Positions 9,883 through 18,205 of a stretch of 64,000 nucleotides of DNA are shown here, in pieces (the stretch's first letter is position 1; each line of letters opens with the position of its first letter). The notes beneath the pieces were generated by a model. That model was not told the origin of the DNA. It searched no databases and worked only from the letters and a program-made list of their open reading frames with translations. The translations under genes were made by a program, and so were the position numbers. Source of the stretch: Labilithrix sp. (GTDB lineage: Bacteria > Myxococcota_A > Polyangia > Polyangiales > Polyangiaceae); contig JAHBWD010000033.1 of NCBI GenBank assembly GCA_019637175.1, positions 25,180-89,179 on the forward strand, written 5' to 3'.

Positions 9883-10793
9883 GACGAGCCCCGGGGGTCG
9901 GCCGCGTCGGTCACGAGGCGCGCGAGATCGTCGAGCATCTCCTCCGCCTTGACGTAGCGCTCGGCGGGCCTGCGGCGCAGTGCCTTCGTGATGATCCGCT
10001 CGAAGCCCTTGGCCATCGGATCGTCACGTCCGGTCTGGAGCGGCCGCGCCTCTTGCTGCAGCTTCTCGCGCAGGCTCTCCCGGGTGTCGAAGGGGAGCGC
10101 CCCGGCGACCGCGCGGTAAAGGATCGTCGCCGTCGAGTAGACGTCGGAGGCCTCGTTGACGCGGCGCGCGTCGAGCAGCTGCTCCGGGGCCATGTAAGGC
10201 ACCGTCCCGATCGCAGCGTGCATCGACGTGAGGCTGCTCATCTTGCCGCCGGGGTTCTTCACGCGGCTCAAGTTGAAATCGAAGATCACCGCGTGCCATC
10301 CGTTCTCGTTCGGACGGAGGATCACGTTCTCTGGCTTGATGTCCCGGTGAATGATGCCGATCGATTGCATTTCCGCCACGCCGCTGAGGACGCCCACGCC
10401 GAGACCGATCGCGTCTTCCACCGAGAATCTCGCGCGCTTCAGCACGTCCGACAGGAGCTCTCCCTGGATGTATTCCATGACCAGTGCCATCCCGAAGGGC
10501 GGGCCGGTGAGGAACTCGAACATGCGGGCGATGTGCGGGCTCTGGAGGCGGGAGAGCGCCCACGCCTCGCGGCGGAAGCGCTCGACGCTCTCGCGCGACA
10601 CCGCGGCTTGGGGGTGGAGCACCTTGATCGCCACGCGATCGCTGAAACCGGCCGGTCGGCCGGGGCCCGCCTGGCCTCCGTCCGTGCGACGCGCCAGCCA
10701 CACCACGCCGAACGCCCCGGATCCAAGCAATGATTCGAGGACATAGACCCCGATTTGGGATCCGGGCAAAAGCTGCACTGCGCCATGGTACAC
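9879..10793 (-). CDS. Ser/Thr protein kinase with DFN in place of DFG
   Basis: A 304-residue kinase domain with little else. Visible motifs are the glycine loop GSGAFGVVW, VAIKVL (Lys57), the catalytic loop IIHRDIKPENV (Asp151) and GTVPYMAPEQ. The metal-binding triad reads DFN at 172-174 rather than DFG. No membrane segment or sensor domain follows. A GTG at 10778 is an alternative start. Its stop overlaps the start of the acyltransferase fusion gene by 4 bp, implying coupled expression and possibly control of glycan assembly. Activity is likely because the metal Asp is kept, but the Gly-to-Asn change is unusual. Confidence 0.9.
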   Translation of the reverse strand: MYHGAVQLLPGSQIGVYVLESLLGSGAFGVVWLARRTDGGQAGPGRPAGFSDRVAIKVLHPQAAVSRESVERFRREAWALSRLQSPHIARMFEFLTGPPFGMALVMEYIQGELLSDVLKRARFSVEDAIGLGVGVLSGVAEMQSIGIIHRDIKPENVILRPNENGWHAVIFDFNLSRVKNPGGKMSSLTSMHAAIGTVPYMAPEQLLDARRVNEASDVYSTATILYRAVAGALPFDTRESLREKLQQEARPLQTGRDDPMAKGFERIITKALRRRPAERYVKAEEMLDDLARLVTDAADPRGSS

Positions 10794-10858
10794 GCCCCAT
10801 CGACGATGACGCGACCCCTAAACGGCTGACAAACCGCTAACTTGGAATTCGGAGTGCG

Positions 10859-12346
10859 ATGACGGAGGAGGCGCAGAGCTCCCGGGCGCCGGCGCGGGAA
10901 GGCATGCTCGCCCTGGGCAACGCGGCGAAGCTCGCCGCGTCGATGATCCTCACGTGGGGCGTCGCCCTCATCGTGACGTTCAAGCTCCCGAAGTACCTCG
11001 GCCCCGAGCGCTTCGGCCACTATCGGTTCGGCGATCAGTTCGCGATGTCGCTCGCCGTCTTCTTGAGCCTCGGCGTCGACACCTACATCTCCCGCGAGAT
11101 CGCGGTGCGGCCCAAGCACGCGAGCGACTTCTTCGCCGGCGTCCTCGTGACGCGCGCGCTCGTTCTCCTGCCGCTCGTCGTCGTCGCCTACTTCGTGCTC
11201 GACGGCGAGGTGCACGAGCGACGCGTCGCCGCCGTGCTCTTCGGCCTCGCCTACGTCTTCACCGCGCTCAACCAGACGTTCCAGCAGACGCTCCAGGCTT
11301 CTTCACAGGTCGGAGGTCTCGCGATCGCCAACGTCGTCGCCAAGGTGCTCTGGGGCGGCGGCACCTTCGCCGCGGTCACGCTCGAGGCGCCCTTCTGGGT
11401 GTTGCCGCTGCCGATGGTCTTCGCCGAGGGCCTCAAGGCCGCGTTCCTCTACGCCGCGACCAAGAGCGCGGTCGATCTGAAGCTCCGCCTCGACTTCGAG
11501 GAGACGAAGAAGGTCCTCAAGATCGCCTTCCCCTTCTTCATCGCCAACGTCGCGGTCAACCTCGGCTCGTCGATCGACGTCGTGATGCTGGGCAAGATCG
11601 TCCCCAAGACCTCGGAGGAGGTCGGCTGGTACGGCTCCGCGCGTCAGATCGCGCAGCTCTCGGCGCTGCTCTCGCCGATCATGAGCGGCGTGCTCATCCC
11701 CATGATGAGCCGCGCCAAGGCGCGCGACGAGCAGGAGTTCTATCGCATCCTCCGCCGCGGCTTCGAAGCGGTGATCGTGATCTCGATCCCGCTCACGCTG
11801 CTCCTCGCGCTCGGCGCCGAGTTCTGGATCCACGTCACCATCAAAGACAAGTTCCTCCCCGCCGCGGGCAGCCTCCGCTGGCTCGCGCCGACGTTCGTGT
11901 TCGCGTACGCCAACGTGCTGCTCTGGCTCGCGCTCATGATCCTGGATCGATCGTGGACGATCACGATCATCTCCATCGCCGGCCTCGCGCTCCTCCCGCT
12001 CTTCATCTTCATCGCCGTCCCGCTCGCGACGCCGCTCGGCCCCGGAGGCGCCGGCACCGGCGTCGCGATCGCCCTCTCGACGCGCGAGCTCGTCATCGTC
12101 CTCACGTTCCTCGCGTTCTTGCGCGGCAAGGCGCTCGACCGCCGCGGCGCGGCCTCGGCGATCAAGTCGCTCGTGATCTGCGGCGTCGTCATCGCCGTCG
12201 ATCACTACGTTCCCTTCCACCCCGTCGTGCGCCTCTCGATCGACGCCGCGCTCTACGGCGCGCTCGCCCTCGCCCTCGGCGTGATCGCGCCGCGCGACAT
12301 CAAGGCGGTCTTGAAGATGATCAAGGACCGAAAGAAAGCCTCGTGA
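10859..12346 (+). CDS. Polysaccharide flippase (Wzx/PST type)
   Basis: A 495-residue membrane protein with about 12-14 hydrophobic helices and the N-terminal signature of polysaccharide-transporter flippases (MILTWGVALIVTFKLPKYLG, then GPERFGHY). Family members move undecaprenyl-linked oligosaccharides across the inner membrane. GGAG upstream of the ATG is a good ribosome-binding site. It sits divergently to the kinase/acyltransferase pair and supports a Wzy-dependent type of assembly together with the polymerase and chain-length proteins at 16.6-22.0 kb. Confidence 0.9.
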   Translation: MTEEAQSSRAPAREGMLALGNAAKLAASMILTWGVALIVTFKLPKYLGPERFGHYRFGDQFAMSLAVFLSLGVDTYISREIAVRPKHASDFFAGVLVTRALVLLPLVVVAYFVLDGEVHERRVAAVLFGLAYVFTALNQTFQQTLQASSQVGGLAIANVVAKVLWGGGTFAAVTLEAPFWVLPLPMVFAEGLKAAFLYAATKSAVDLKLRLDFEETKKVLKIAFPFFIANVAVNLGSSIDVVMLGKIVPKTSEEVGWYGSARQIAQLSALLSPIMSGVLIPMMSRAKARDEQEFYRILRRGFEAVIVISIPLTLLLALGAEFWIHVTIKDKFLPAAGSLRWLAPTFVFAYANVLLWLALMILDRSWTITIISIAGLALLPLFIFIAVPLATPLGPGGAGTGVAIALSTRELVIVLTFLAFLRGKALDRRGAASAIKSLVICGVVIAVDHYVPFHPVVRLSIDAALYGALALALGVIAPRDIKAVLKMIKDRKKAS

Positions 12347-12365
12347 CGCATGCTACGCTCCGATC

Positions 12366-13238
12366 GTGACGCGCCGCAGGTCGACGTGCTTGTCGTGCGG
12401 GCTCCTCGGGGTCGTCGCCGCCGCTTCGTGCCGTGATCCGACGGAGGTAAAGGTCGTCATCACGACCGGCGAAAAGTGCGCGGACATGTCGCGCGTGCAG
12501 ACCGTCGTCGCGTCGAGCCCTCTCGTGACCCAAGAGCGGTTTCAGGGCCGGTACACCACCGCGCAGAGCGACGCGTGCGGCGCGGACGGATTCGTGGGAA
12601 CGCTCGTGATCACGCCGGGCGGAGCGACGGGCAGCATCCTCGTCGCGGCCGGCGTTCGCGTCGGAGGCGAGCCGCCGCCGGACGCCGCGTCTTGCGCCCA
12701 GCCGGAGATCGCCAAGCGCTGCATCATCGCCCGGCGCGCGTTCGCGTTCATCTCGAACACTTCGCTCTCGCTGCCGATCCGGCTCGATCCGCTGTGCGTG
12801 GGCAAGCCATGCGATCCGGCGACGACGTGCTTCAAAGGAGCTTGCGTCGACGCGACGGTCACGTGCAACGGCGCCGAGTGCGGTCTGCCGCAAGAGCGAC
12901 CGGGCGAAGGCAACGTCGACGGAGGCTCGTTCGACGGCGCCTACGACGCCGACCTCGACGCACCAGGCTTCGAAGACGCCTCGTTCGACGCGCCCGACGG
13001 AACCAGCGTCGTCGACGGCGGCCCCGACGCCGCCGGCGCCGACTCGGGCTTCCCGAGCTGCGGCAACGTCGGCACCGGCTCTCCGTACTGCTACGCGCCG
13101 GCGAACGGCACGACCACCGCGGGCCCGTGTCCGGCGGGCGCGGGCGCGTTCTGCTGCCAGTGCGCCTGCGGCAGCATGGCGGCGAGATGCGAGCCGGGCG
13201 GGCCCGCCATGAGCTGCCGCCCGAACCCGTGCCCATGA
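12366..13238 (+). CDS. Cysteine-rich lipoprotein with Asp-rich linker
   Basis: GTG start 19 bp after the flippase. The 290-residue product starts with a signal and lipobox (VVAAASC), so it is probably lipid-anchored. A domain with several cysteines (to about residue 180) is followed by an Asp/Gly-rich linker (about 185-230) and a C-terminal cysteine-dense segment with CCQCACG. Asp-rich linkers of this kind are typical of myxobacterial lipoproteins. No enzymatic motif is visible. It overlaps the next gene by 4 bp (ATGA). Confidence 0.75.
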   Translation: MTRRRSTCLSCGLLGVVAAASCRDPTEVKVVITTGEKCADMSRVQTVVASSPLVTQERFQGRYTTAQSDACGADGFVGTLVITPGGATGSILVAAGVRVGGEPPPDAASCAQPEIAKRCIIARRAFAFISNTSLSLPIRLDPLCVGKPCDPATTCFKGACVDATVTCNGAECGLPQERPGEGNVDGGSFDGAYDADLDAPGFEDASFDAPDGTSVVDGGPDAAGADSGFPSCGNVGTGSPYCYAPANGTTTAGPCPAGAGAFCCQCACGSMAARCEPGGPAMSCRPNPCP

Positions 13239-13912
13239 GCCTCGTCGCCCTCGTTCCCGTCGCGACAGCGATCGAGCCGGAGTGCGAGGCCTCGCTCGCG
13301 AAGCTGCGCACGCAGGGCGTGAAGGTTCGCGTGATGCGCGGAGCTTCGGCCATCGATCAAGCGCGCTCGATGATGGTGCACGACGCGCTCCGCGACGGGT
13401 TCACCGAGGTGCTCTGGGTCGACGCAGACATCGCGTTCGAGCCGAAGGACGTCGACCTCCTCCTGTCGCACGATCGGCCGTTCGTCTGCGGGATCTATCC
13501 GAAGAAGGGCGCGCGAACGCTGGCGTGTCACACGCTGCCGGAGACGCGCGAGCTCGTGTTCGGCGAAGAGGGCGGGCTCGTCGAGATCCTCTACGCCGCG
13601 AGCGGCTTCGCGCTCGTGCGCGCCTCCGTGTACGCCGCCGTTCGGACCCACAGCGGCCTGCCGACGTGCAACGCGCAGTTCGGCGCACCGTTCGTCCCGT
13701 ACTACCAACCCATGGTCCACGAGACGAGCGACGGCCCGTGGTATCTCGCCGAAGACTTCGCCTTCAGCGAGCGCGCGCGAAGGGCTGGGGTCTCGATCTA
13801 CGCCGACACGCGCATCCGTCTCCGCCACATCGGCCGCTACGCCTACCAGTGGGAGGATGCGGGCACCGAGCTCAAGCGACACGCGCGCTTCCGCGTCCTG
13901 CTCGACCCCTGA
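13235..13912 (+). CDS. Small glycosyltransferase-like protein
   Basis: Start chosen at the ATG overlapping the preceding stop (ATGA); the frame stays open further upstream but only as a shadow of the lipoprotein gene. The 225-residue protein begins MSLVALVPVATAIEPECEAS, has LWVDADIAFEPKDV (a DXD site of GT-A enzymes) near residue 65 and LAEDFAFSERARRAG near 172 as the ED motif. It resembles short GT-A proteins of unknown specificity. It probably acts on the glycan made by the surrounding locus. Confidence 0.7.
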   Translation: MSLVALVPVATAIEPECEASLAKLRTQGVKVRVMRGASAIDQARSMMVHDALRDGFTEVLWVDADIAFEPKDVDLLLSHDRPFVCGIYPKKGARTLACHTLPETRELVFGEEGGLVEILYAASGFALVRASVYAAVRTHSGLPTCNAQFGAPFVPYYQPMVHETSDGPWYLAEDFAFSERARRAGVSIYADTRIRLRHIGRYAYQWEDAGTELKRHARFRVLLDP

Positions 13913-13925
13913 GTCGCCGCGCGCG

Positions 13926-15218
13926 TCAGAAGCGCCCGGGCAGCGGCTGCCACAACAGGCCCGCGTAGACCGTGGCCTGGCTGATGTCGTTGACGCGGAT
14001 CGCGTTGTCGATGTTCTGGATGCCGTAGCGGACGCCGCCGTCGAGCGCGAACGTCGGGTGGATGCGATAGCGCACGCCGCCTTCGGCCTGCACGAGCTGA
14101 TACTGCGCGACCGATCGCGGCGTGTTGACGACGCGCGCGTACGAGCCCTGCACGCGCAGCGTCGTGCGATCGACGGTGTAGTTGGTCGCGAGCGTCCCCA
14201 CGAAGCGCTGCTCGAGCTCGCCGGAGAAGAGATCGACCCACGGCGTCGCCTTCGCGATGAGGCCGACCTGGAGCCGCTGCCCGTGGCCGGGCGGAGCGCC
14301 CATCGGCGGCGCGCCGGGCTCGAGGCGCACGAGCGGATAGCTGTCGTAGAGCAGGCCCGCCGACGCGATCGAGAACAAGGAGAAGCCGGTGATCTCGTCG
14401 CCGCCCACCGTGCCGCCGGCGATGAGCTCGGTCGAGAGGTTCTTCGAATACCAGTGGCGCCACGACTGCGTCGCCTCGGCGCGGAGGATGGTCGCGCCCT
14501 CGCGATCGTCTTGGAACGCGGTCACGATGCGCGCCGCGCCGAGGCTCGTGGTGAGACGATCGTCGCGCGTGGCCGCGACCTCGAGCGCGAGCCCGGCGCC
14601 GGGGCCCGACGTGAGCGCGATGACGCCGCGCGACTCGCTGTCGGCGCCGCCGAACGCGTTGTAGACGAAGCTCGGCGTCAGCGCGACGCGGCGGCTGATG
14701 CGGATCGGCACCTGCACCTGCGTCTGGAGGAAGAGGAGCGTGAGACGCACCGCGATCGTCGAGGGGATGATCGGGTTCGGATCCGGCGGCGGCCCGTCAC
14801 CCGTCCACGGCGCCTGCACGAGGAGCGACGTGGTGGTGACCGGTCCGTAGGCGAAGAACTGATAGACCGAGAGCCGGTATCGCTGCCGCAGGATCTCGAT
14901 GCCGCCGCCGCCGCCGTGCAGCGTCGAGAGGGGCGTCCGGTTCGGGTCGCGGAGGTTCTCGAGGTTCAGCGTCTCGGGGTTGACGACGTTCTCGTCGATC
15001 GTCGGCACCTGGAAGGTGTGCGTGTAGACGAGGCGTGGCTGATAGAGCGCGACGAAATGGTTCTGCCCGTGCCCCCAGATGAGATCGTAGCGAACGAGCG
15101 GATTGAGCTCCGTCTCCGCGGCCGTCGTGTCGTTGCCGCTGCGAAAGCGTTCCTCGGCGCGCACCTGCACGTAGGCCTGGTTCGCGACGTCCATGTGGAC
15201 GGGGAAGAACGGCAGCAT
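13926..15218 (-). CDS. Probable outer-membrane beta-barrel protein
   Basis: About 430 residues. Alternating polar/hydrophobic strands with aromatic girdle residues fill most of the length and the last residue is Phe (QPLPGRF), the usual outer-membrane barrel end. I chose the ATG at 15218 because GAGGG lies just upstream and a longer version (GTG at 15299) would run into the divergent gene. Neither start shows a convincing signal peptide, so the true N-terminus is uncertain. Neighbours suggest a role in glycan export or surface attachment, but this is inference. Confidence 0.6.
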   Translation of the reverse strand: MLPFFPVHMDVANQAYVQVRAEERFRSGNDTTAAETELNPLVRYDLIWGHGQNHFVALYQPRLVYTHTFQVPTIDENVVNPETLNLENLRDPNRTPLSTLHGGGGGIEILRQRYRLSVYQFFAYGPVTTTSLLVQAPWTGDGPPPDPNPIIPSTIAVRLTLLFLQTQVQVPIRISRRVALTPSFVYNAFGGADSESRGVIALTSGPGAGLALEVAATRDDRLTTSLGAARIVTAFQDDREGATILRAEATQSWRHWYSKNLSTELIAGGTVGGDEITGFSLFSIASAGLLYDSYPLVRLEPGAPPMGAPPGHGQRLQVGLIAKATPWVDLFSGELEQRFVGTLATNYTVDRTTLRVQGSYARVVNTPRSVAQYQLVQAEGGVRYRIHPTFALDGGVRYGIQNIDNAIRVNDISQATVYAGLLWQPLPGRF

Positions 15219-15282
15219 CGACCCTCGCCACCATAACAAGGCTCCGCCTTCGGCGGCATGCAGATTGCGACCCGTCGAATCC

Positions 15283-15828
15283 ATGGCATCCATGAACACG
15301 AACAGGTCCGGCCGAGCCTCCGGCTCGAGCCGGGTGACGGTGGACCACGACGAGATCCGAAGCTGGGTGGAGTCGCACGGCGGCTATCCTGCACGGGTCA
15401 AAGGAACAGGGCGGCTGGGCGACGCCGGCATCTTGCGCATCGACCACCCCGCGTCCCGCGGAACCGAAGCCCTCGAGAGGGTTCGCTGGGACGAATGGTT
15501 CGACACGTTCGAAGAGAACGATCTCGCGTTCGTCTACGCCGATCCTCGGAGCCGCCTTTCGAAGCTTGTCGCGCGTGTCGCGGTGGCCGATCAGCTGCGC
15601 GGCCGCCCGCGCGCGAAGCGCAGGCGCGCGAGCACGGCCGCCTCGCCCCGCCGTGGCGTCGCGACGAAGCGCACCGCCGCGAAGAAGCGCGCCAAGACGA
15701 CGCGGGTGAAGCGCGTGACGGCGCGCCCCGCGGTCAAGCGCACCACGGTGAAGAAGACGCGGGCCAAGCGCCCGCGCGTGCGTGCCGCGAAGCGCACGAC
15801 GCGGACGGGCCGCGCGCGTCGCGCGTGA
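15283..15828 (+). CDS. Conserved small-domain protein with histone H1-like basic tail
   Basis: About 181 residues from the ATG at 15283 (another ATG follows at 15292). Residues about 17-90 form a compact domain (DHDEIRSWVESHGGYPARVK, then GDAGILRID and WDEWFDTFEENDLAFVY). I recognise this as a widespread small family of unknown function, sometimes mislabelled as a branching enzyme. The rest is a Lys/Arg/Ala/Thr tail with repeated KR, KK and RAKR patterns like bacterial H1-like proteins. DNA or polyphosphate binding by the tail is likely. Confidence 0.72.
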   Translation: MASMNTNRSGRASGSSRVTVDHDEIRSWVESHGGYPARVKGTGRLGDAGILRIDHPASRGTEALERVRWDEWFDTFEENDLAFVYADPRSRLSKLVARVAVADQLRGRPRAKRRRASTAASPRRGVATKRTAAKKRAKTTRVKRVTARPAVKRTTVKKTRAKRPRVRAAKRTTRTGRARRA

Positions 15829-15879
15829 CCGTCACCCTCCCTTCGCGAGCGCCTCCCGCGCGGGCGCTCGCGAGGGCGC

Positions 15880-16644
15880 GTGATCGCGCGGCTCGTCGAT
15901 CGCGCGGCTCGACCCTACGCTCGGGGGAGGATGGACGGCCCCCGCACGCTCGAGTCCGACATCGTCGTCCGCGGCGTGACGATCCCCGCCGGCTCGACCT
16001 TCCACGACGAAGAGCCCTTCGATCACCGCATCTTCGTGCTCTCGCGGAGCACGGTCGTCCACGGCGCGCGCGTCGCGAAGGGCGGGACGCTCGAGGTATG
16101 GCCGTTTCCGCCGCCCGTCTCCGTCGTCGTCAGCGCCCTGCTCTTGCCGCTCTATCCTTGGTTCGCGTGGCGCACGTACCGCGACGTCGTGGCGCCCGCG
16201 CGCTTCGGCGTCGAGCCTGTCGAGCCCCTGATCGTCGACGGCGTCGAGATCCGCGCAGGCGATCGCGTCTGGCTCGAGCGCCGCGGCATCGCGTCGCTCA
16301 CGATCGGCTCACCCCGCGTGATCGAAGGTCACGCCCTCGAGACCGGCACCGTCATGTTCGCGACGGGCGGCCGGCCGCGGTCCGTCATCCTCTACCGCTC
16401 GCAGGCGCTCGGCGGCCTCCCGTGCTTCGGCTCGGGCCTCGTGGGCACCGACGTGCTCCTCGACGAAGCCGGGCGCGTCCGTCGCTGCGTGCTCTCGGAG
16501 GACGCGCTCGTCGACGGACGCCGATACGCCCGCGGCACGCGCCTCGATCTCGACGAGAGCGGCCGCGTGCGCGCGACGAAGGCGATGAACGTCGACGTCG
16601 CGCTCTACACGCCGCGTCCCGACGTCATGAACCGCTTCGGTTGA
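15880..16644 (+). CDS. Hypothetical protein with one hydrophobic hairpin
   Basis: 254 residues from a GTG; an ATG at 15931 would remove an Arg-rich leader but its purine-rich sequence abuts the codon. Residues about 85-105 (VSVVVSALLLPLYPWFAW) are hydrophobic and could enter a membrane. The flanking parts are short beta-like repeats around I/V-x-AG motifs (TIPAGSTF, EIRAGDRV), suggesting a small beta-solenoid or barrel. I do not recognise the family. It is convergent with the chain-length gene, ending 4 bp before it. Confidence 0.55.
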   Translation: MIARLVDRAARPYARGRMDGPRTLESDIVVRGVTIPAGSTFHDEEPFDHRIFVLSRSTVVHGARVAKGGTLEVWPFPPPVSVVVSALLLPLYPWFAWRTYRDVVAPARFGVEPVEPLIVDGVEIRAGDRVWLERRGIASLTIGSPRVIEGHALETGTVMFATGGRPRSVILYRSQALGGLPCFGSGLVGTDVLLDEAGRVRRCVLSEDALVDGRRYARGTRLDLDESGRVRATKAMNVDVALYTPRPDVMNRFG

Positions 16645-16648
16645 GCGA

Positions 16649-18181
16649 TCAGGAGAACGTCGCGAACACCGGCAGGCCGAGGCGATCGCGGACCTCGCGC
16701 GGCTCGAAGAAGATCCCCGAGAAGCGATCGGCGAGCGCAGCCACCGCGAGGATCGCGGCGATGGTCGACAGGAAGCCGATCGCGACGGCGATGAGGTGCA
16801 CCGGGCGCTTCATCCCCGCGGGGATCTCCGCCGGATGCGTGATCTTGTAGCGGTTCTTGTACGCCGCCTCCTGCTCCTGCATCTGCACCTGGAGCTCCTG
16901 GAGCGTCTTCACGAGGGCCTGGTAGGTCGCGGTCACGGTGTCGAAGCGGACCTGTGCATCTTGCACGGACTTCGGCGCCGTCGCCGCGAGCACCTCGGGC
17001 GCAGGCGAGGGCGCAGCAGGAACCGGCGCCATGGTCGGCGCGCGAGGCGCCGGCTTGGCCTCCTTCTGCGCGGCGGCCTTGGCGGCGATCTCGTTCAGGA
17101 TCTCGCGCTCCTGCGCGCGGAGCTGCGCGAGCTGCGGCGGATCCTGGTCGGTCGCGGCGATCGTCTGCTTCAGCCCGATGACCTCGGGGTGACCGGGCCC
17201 GAGCGTCTGCTGCTTCTCGATGAGCTGCTGGTGGAGCTCCTGCGAGCGGCGGTTCTTCGCGTCTTGCAGCGTCGCGATCTGCCCGCGCACGTTCTCGAGC
17301 TTGGCGCGGAGCGCGGGATCGGCGTCGACCGCCGGGCCCGGTTGATCGCGCACGCCCTGGGGCAGCGTCGGGATGACGACGTTCACCTTCTTGTTCGGAT
17401 CGTTCGCCTTCTGGAGCCGAACGAGCTCGCTCGCGGCGGCCTCGAGATCTTTGTGGGCCTGGGCGACGAAGCCCTCTTGGATCTTGAGGCGCGCGGGGAT
17501 GACGCCGACCTCCGACTGGAAGCGCGCGTCGAGGAAGTTCTTCACCGCGGCGTCGACGATGTCGCGCGCCGCTTCCGGGTGCGACCACTCGAGTCGCACC
17601 GTGACCGTCGTCGCGTCGACCCAGACCTTCATCCGATGCTCGATGTTGCCGACGAGCGCTTCGAACTTCTCGTCGTCCGACGGCGCGGCCTTGCCGAGCT
17701 TGCGGTTGATCTTGTCGATGAGCTTGCGGTGCGGCTGCCTCATGTCGTCCCAGCGGGCGACGAGGTCCTTCTGCTTGACGATCGCGAGGATGTTGTCGCG
17801 CGCCATCACCTGCTCTTCGTACTCGCGGGCGATGTTGCGCATCTCCTCGGGGCTCACGTACACCTGCTGGTTGCCCGTGAGGTTCGCGGTGCGCTGCACG
17901 AGCACGCGCGACTCCACCTCGTAGCTCCGGGGCGCGAACATCGCGCCGAGCACGGTGAGCGCGAGGCCGAGCATCATCACCACGAACGAGAGGCCCTTGC
18001 GCCGCCGGGCGGATCGCGCCGCCTCGCCGATGCGCTCGCGGATCGCGATGCTCGGTCCGTCGTCGTCGTCGCCGCCGCCGCGCCCGCCGCCTCCGCCCGC
18101 GCCGCCGCCGCCGCCGGGCCGGCCGGGATACTGGAGCTTCGGGTCCGGACGAAAGAGGGTCGCTTCCTCGATGCGCGCCAT
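16649..18181 (-). CDS. Wzz/GumC-like chain-length protein without kinase domain
   Basis: 510 residues. After a Gly-rich cytoplasmic start with an Asp run, a first membrane helix lies at about 64-85 (LSFVVMMLGLALTVLGAMF). A periplasmic Wzz-type domain with long coiled-coil stretches (about 240-430) follows, then a second helix near 470-495. This is the topology of polysaccharide co-polymerases that set chain length and link to the export channel. The C-terminal BY-kinase of Wzc-type proteins is absent. A separate CpsD-like protein is encoded at 24715, so function may be split, with the kinase half degenerate. Confidence 0.88.
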   Translation of the reverse strand: MARIEEATLFRPDPKLQYPGRPGGGGGAGGGGGRGGGDDDDGPSIAIRERIGEAARSARRRKGLSFVVMMLGLALTVLGAMFAPRSYEVESRVLVQRTANLTGNQQVYVSPEEMRNIAREYEEQVMARDNILAIVKQKDLVARWDDMRQPHRKLIDKINRKLGKAAPSDDEKFEALVGNIEHRMKVWVDATTVTVRLEWSHPEAARDIVDAAVKNFLDARFQSEVGVIPARLKIQEGFVAQAHKDLEAAASELVRLQKANDPNKKVNVVIPTLPQGVRDQPGPAVDADPALRAKLENVRGQIATLQDAKNRRSQELHQQLIEKQQTLGPGHPEVIGLKQTIAATDQDPPQLAQLRAQEREILNEIAAKAAAQKEAKPAPRAPTMAPVPAAPSPAPEVLAATAPKSVQDAQVRFDTVTATYQALVKTLQELQVQMQEQEAAYKNRYKITHPAEIPAGMKRPVHLIAVAIGFLSTIAAILAVAALADRFSGIFFEPREVRDRLGLPVFATFS

Positions 18182-18205
18182 GAATCTGTTTCCTCTTTTA
18201 CTCTG

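Noticed and set aside
7210..9957. A 915-codon + strand frame opposite the acyltransferase fusion
   Set aside because: Low-complexity charged translation without domains. The minus-strand frame has membrane helices and acyltransferase motifs.
13235..13912. A longer glycosyltransferase starting near 12476
   Set aside because: The upstream part is an Arg-rich shadow of the lipoprotein gene; the ATG overlapping the previous stop gives a sensible start.
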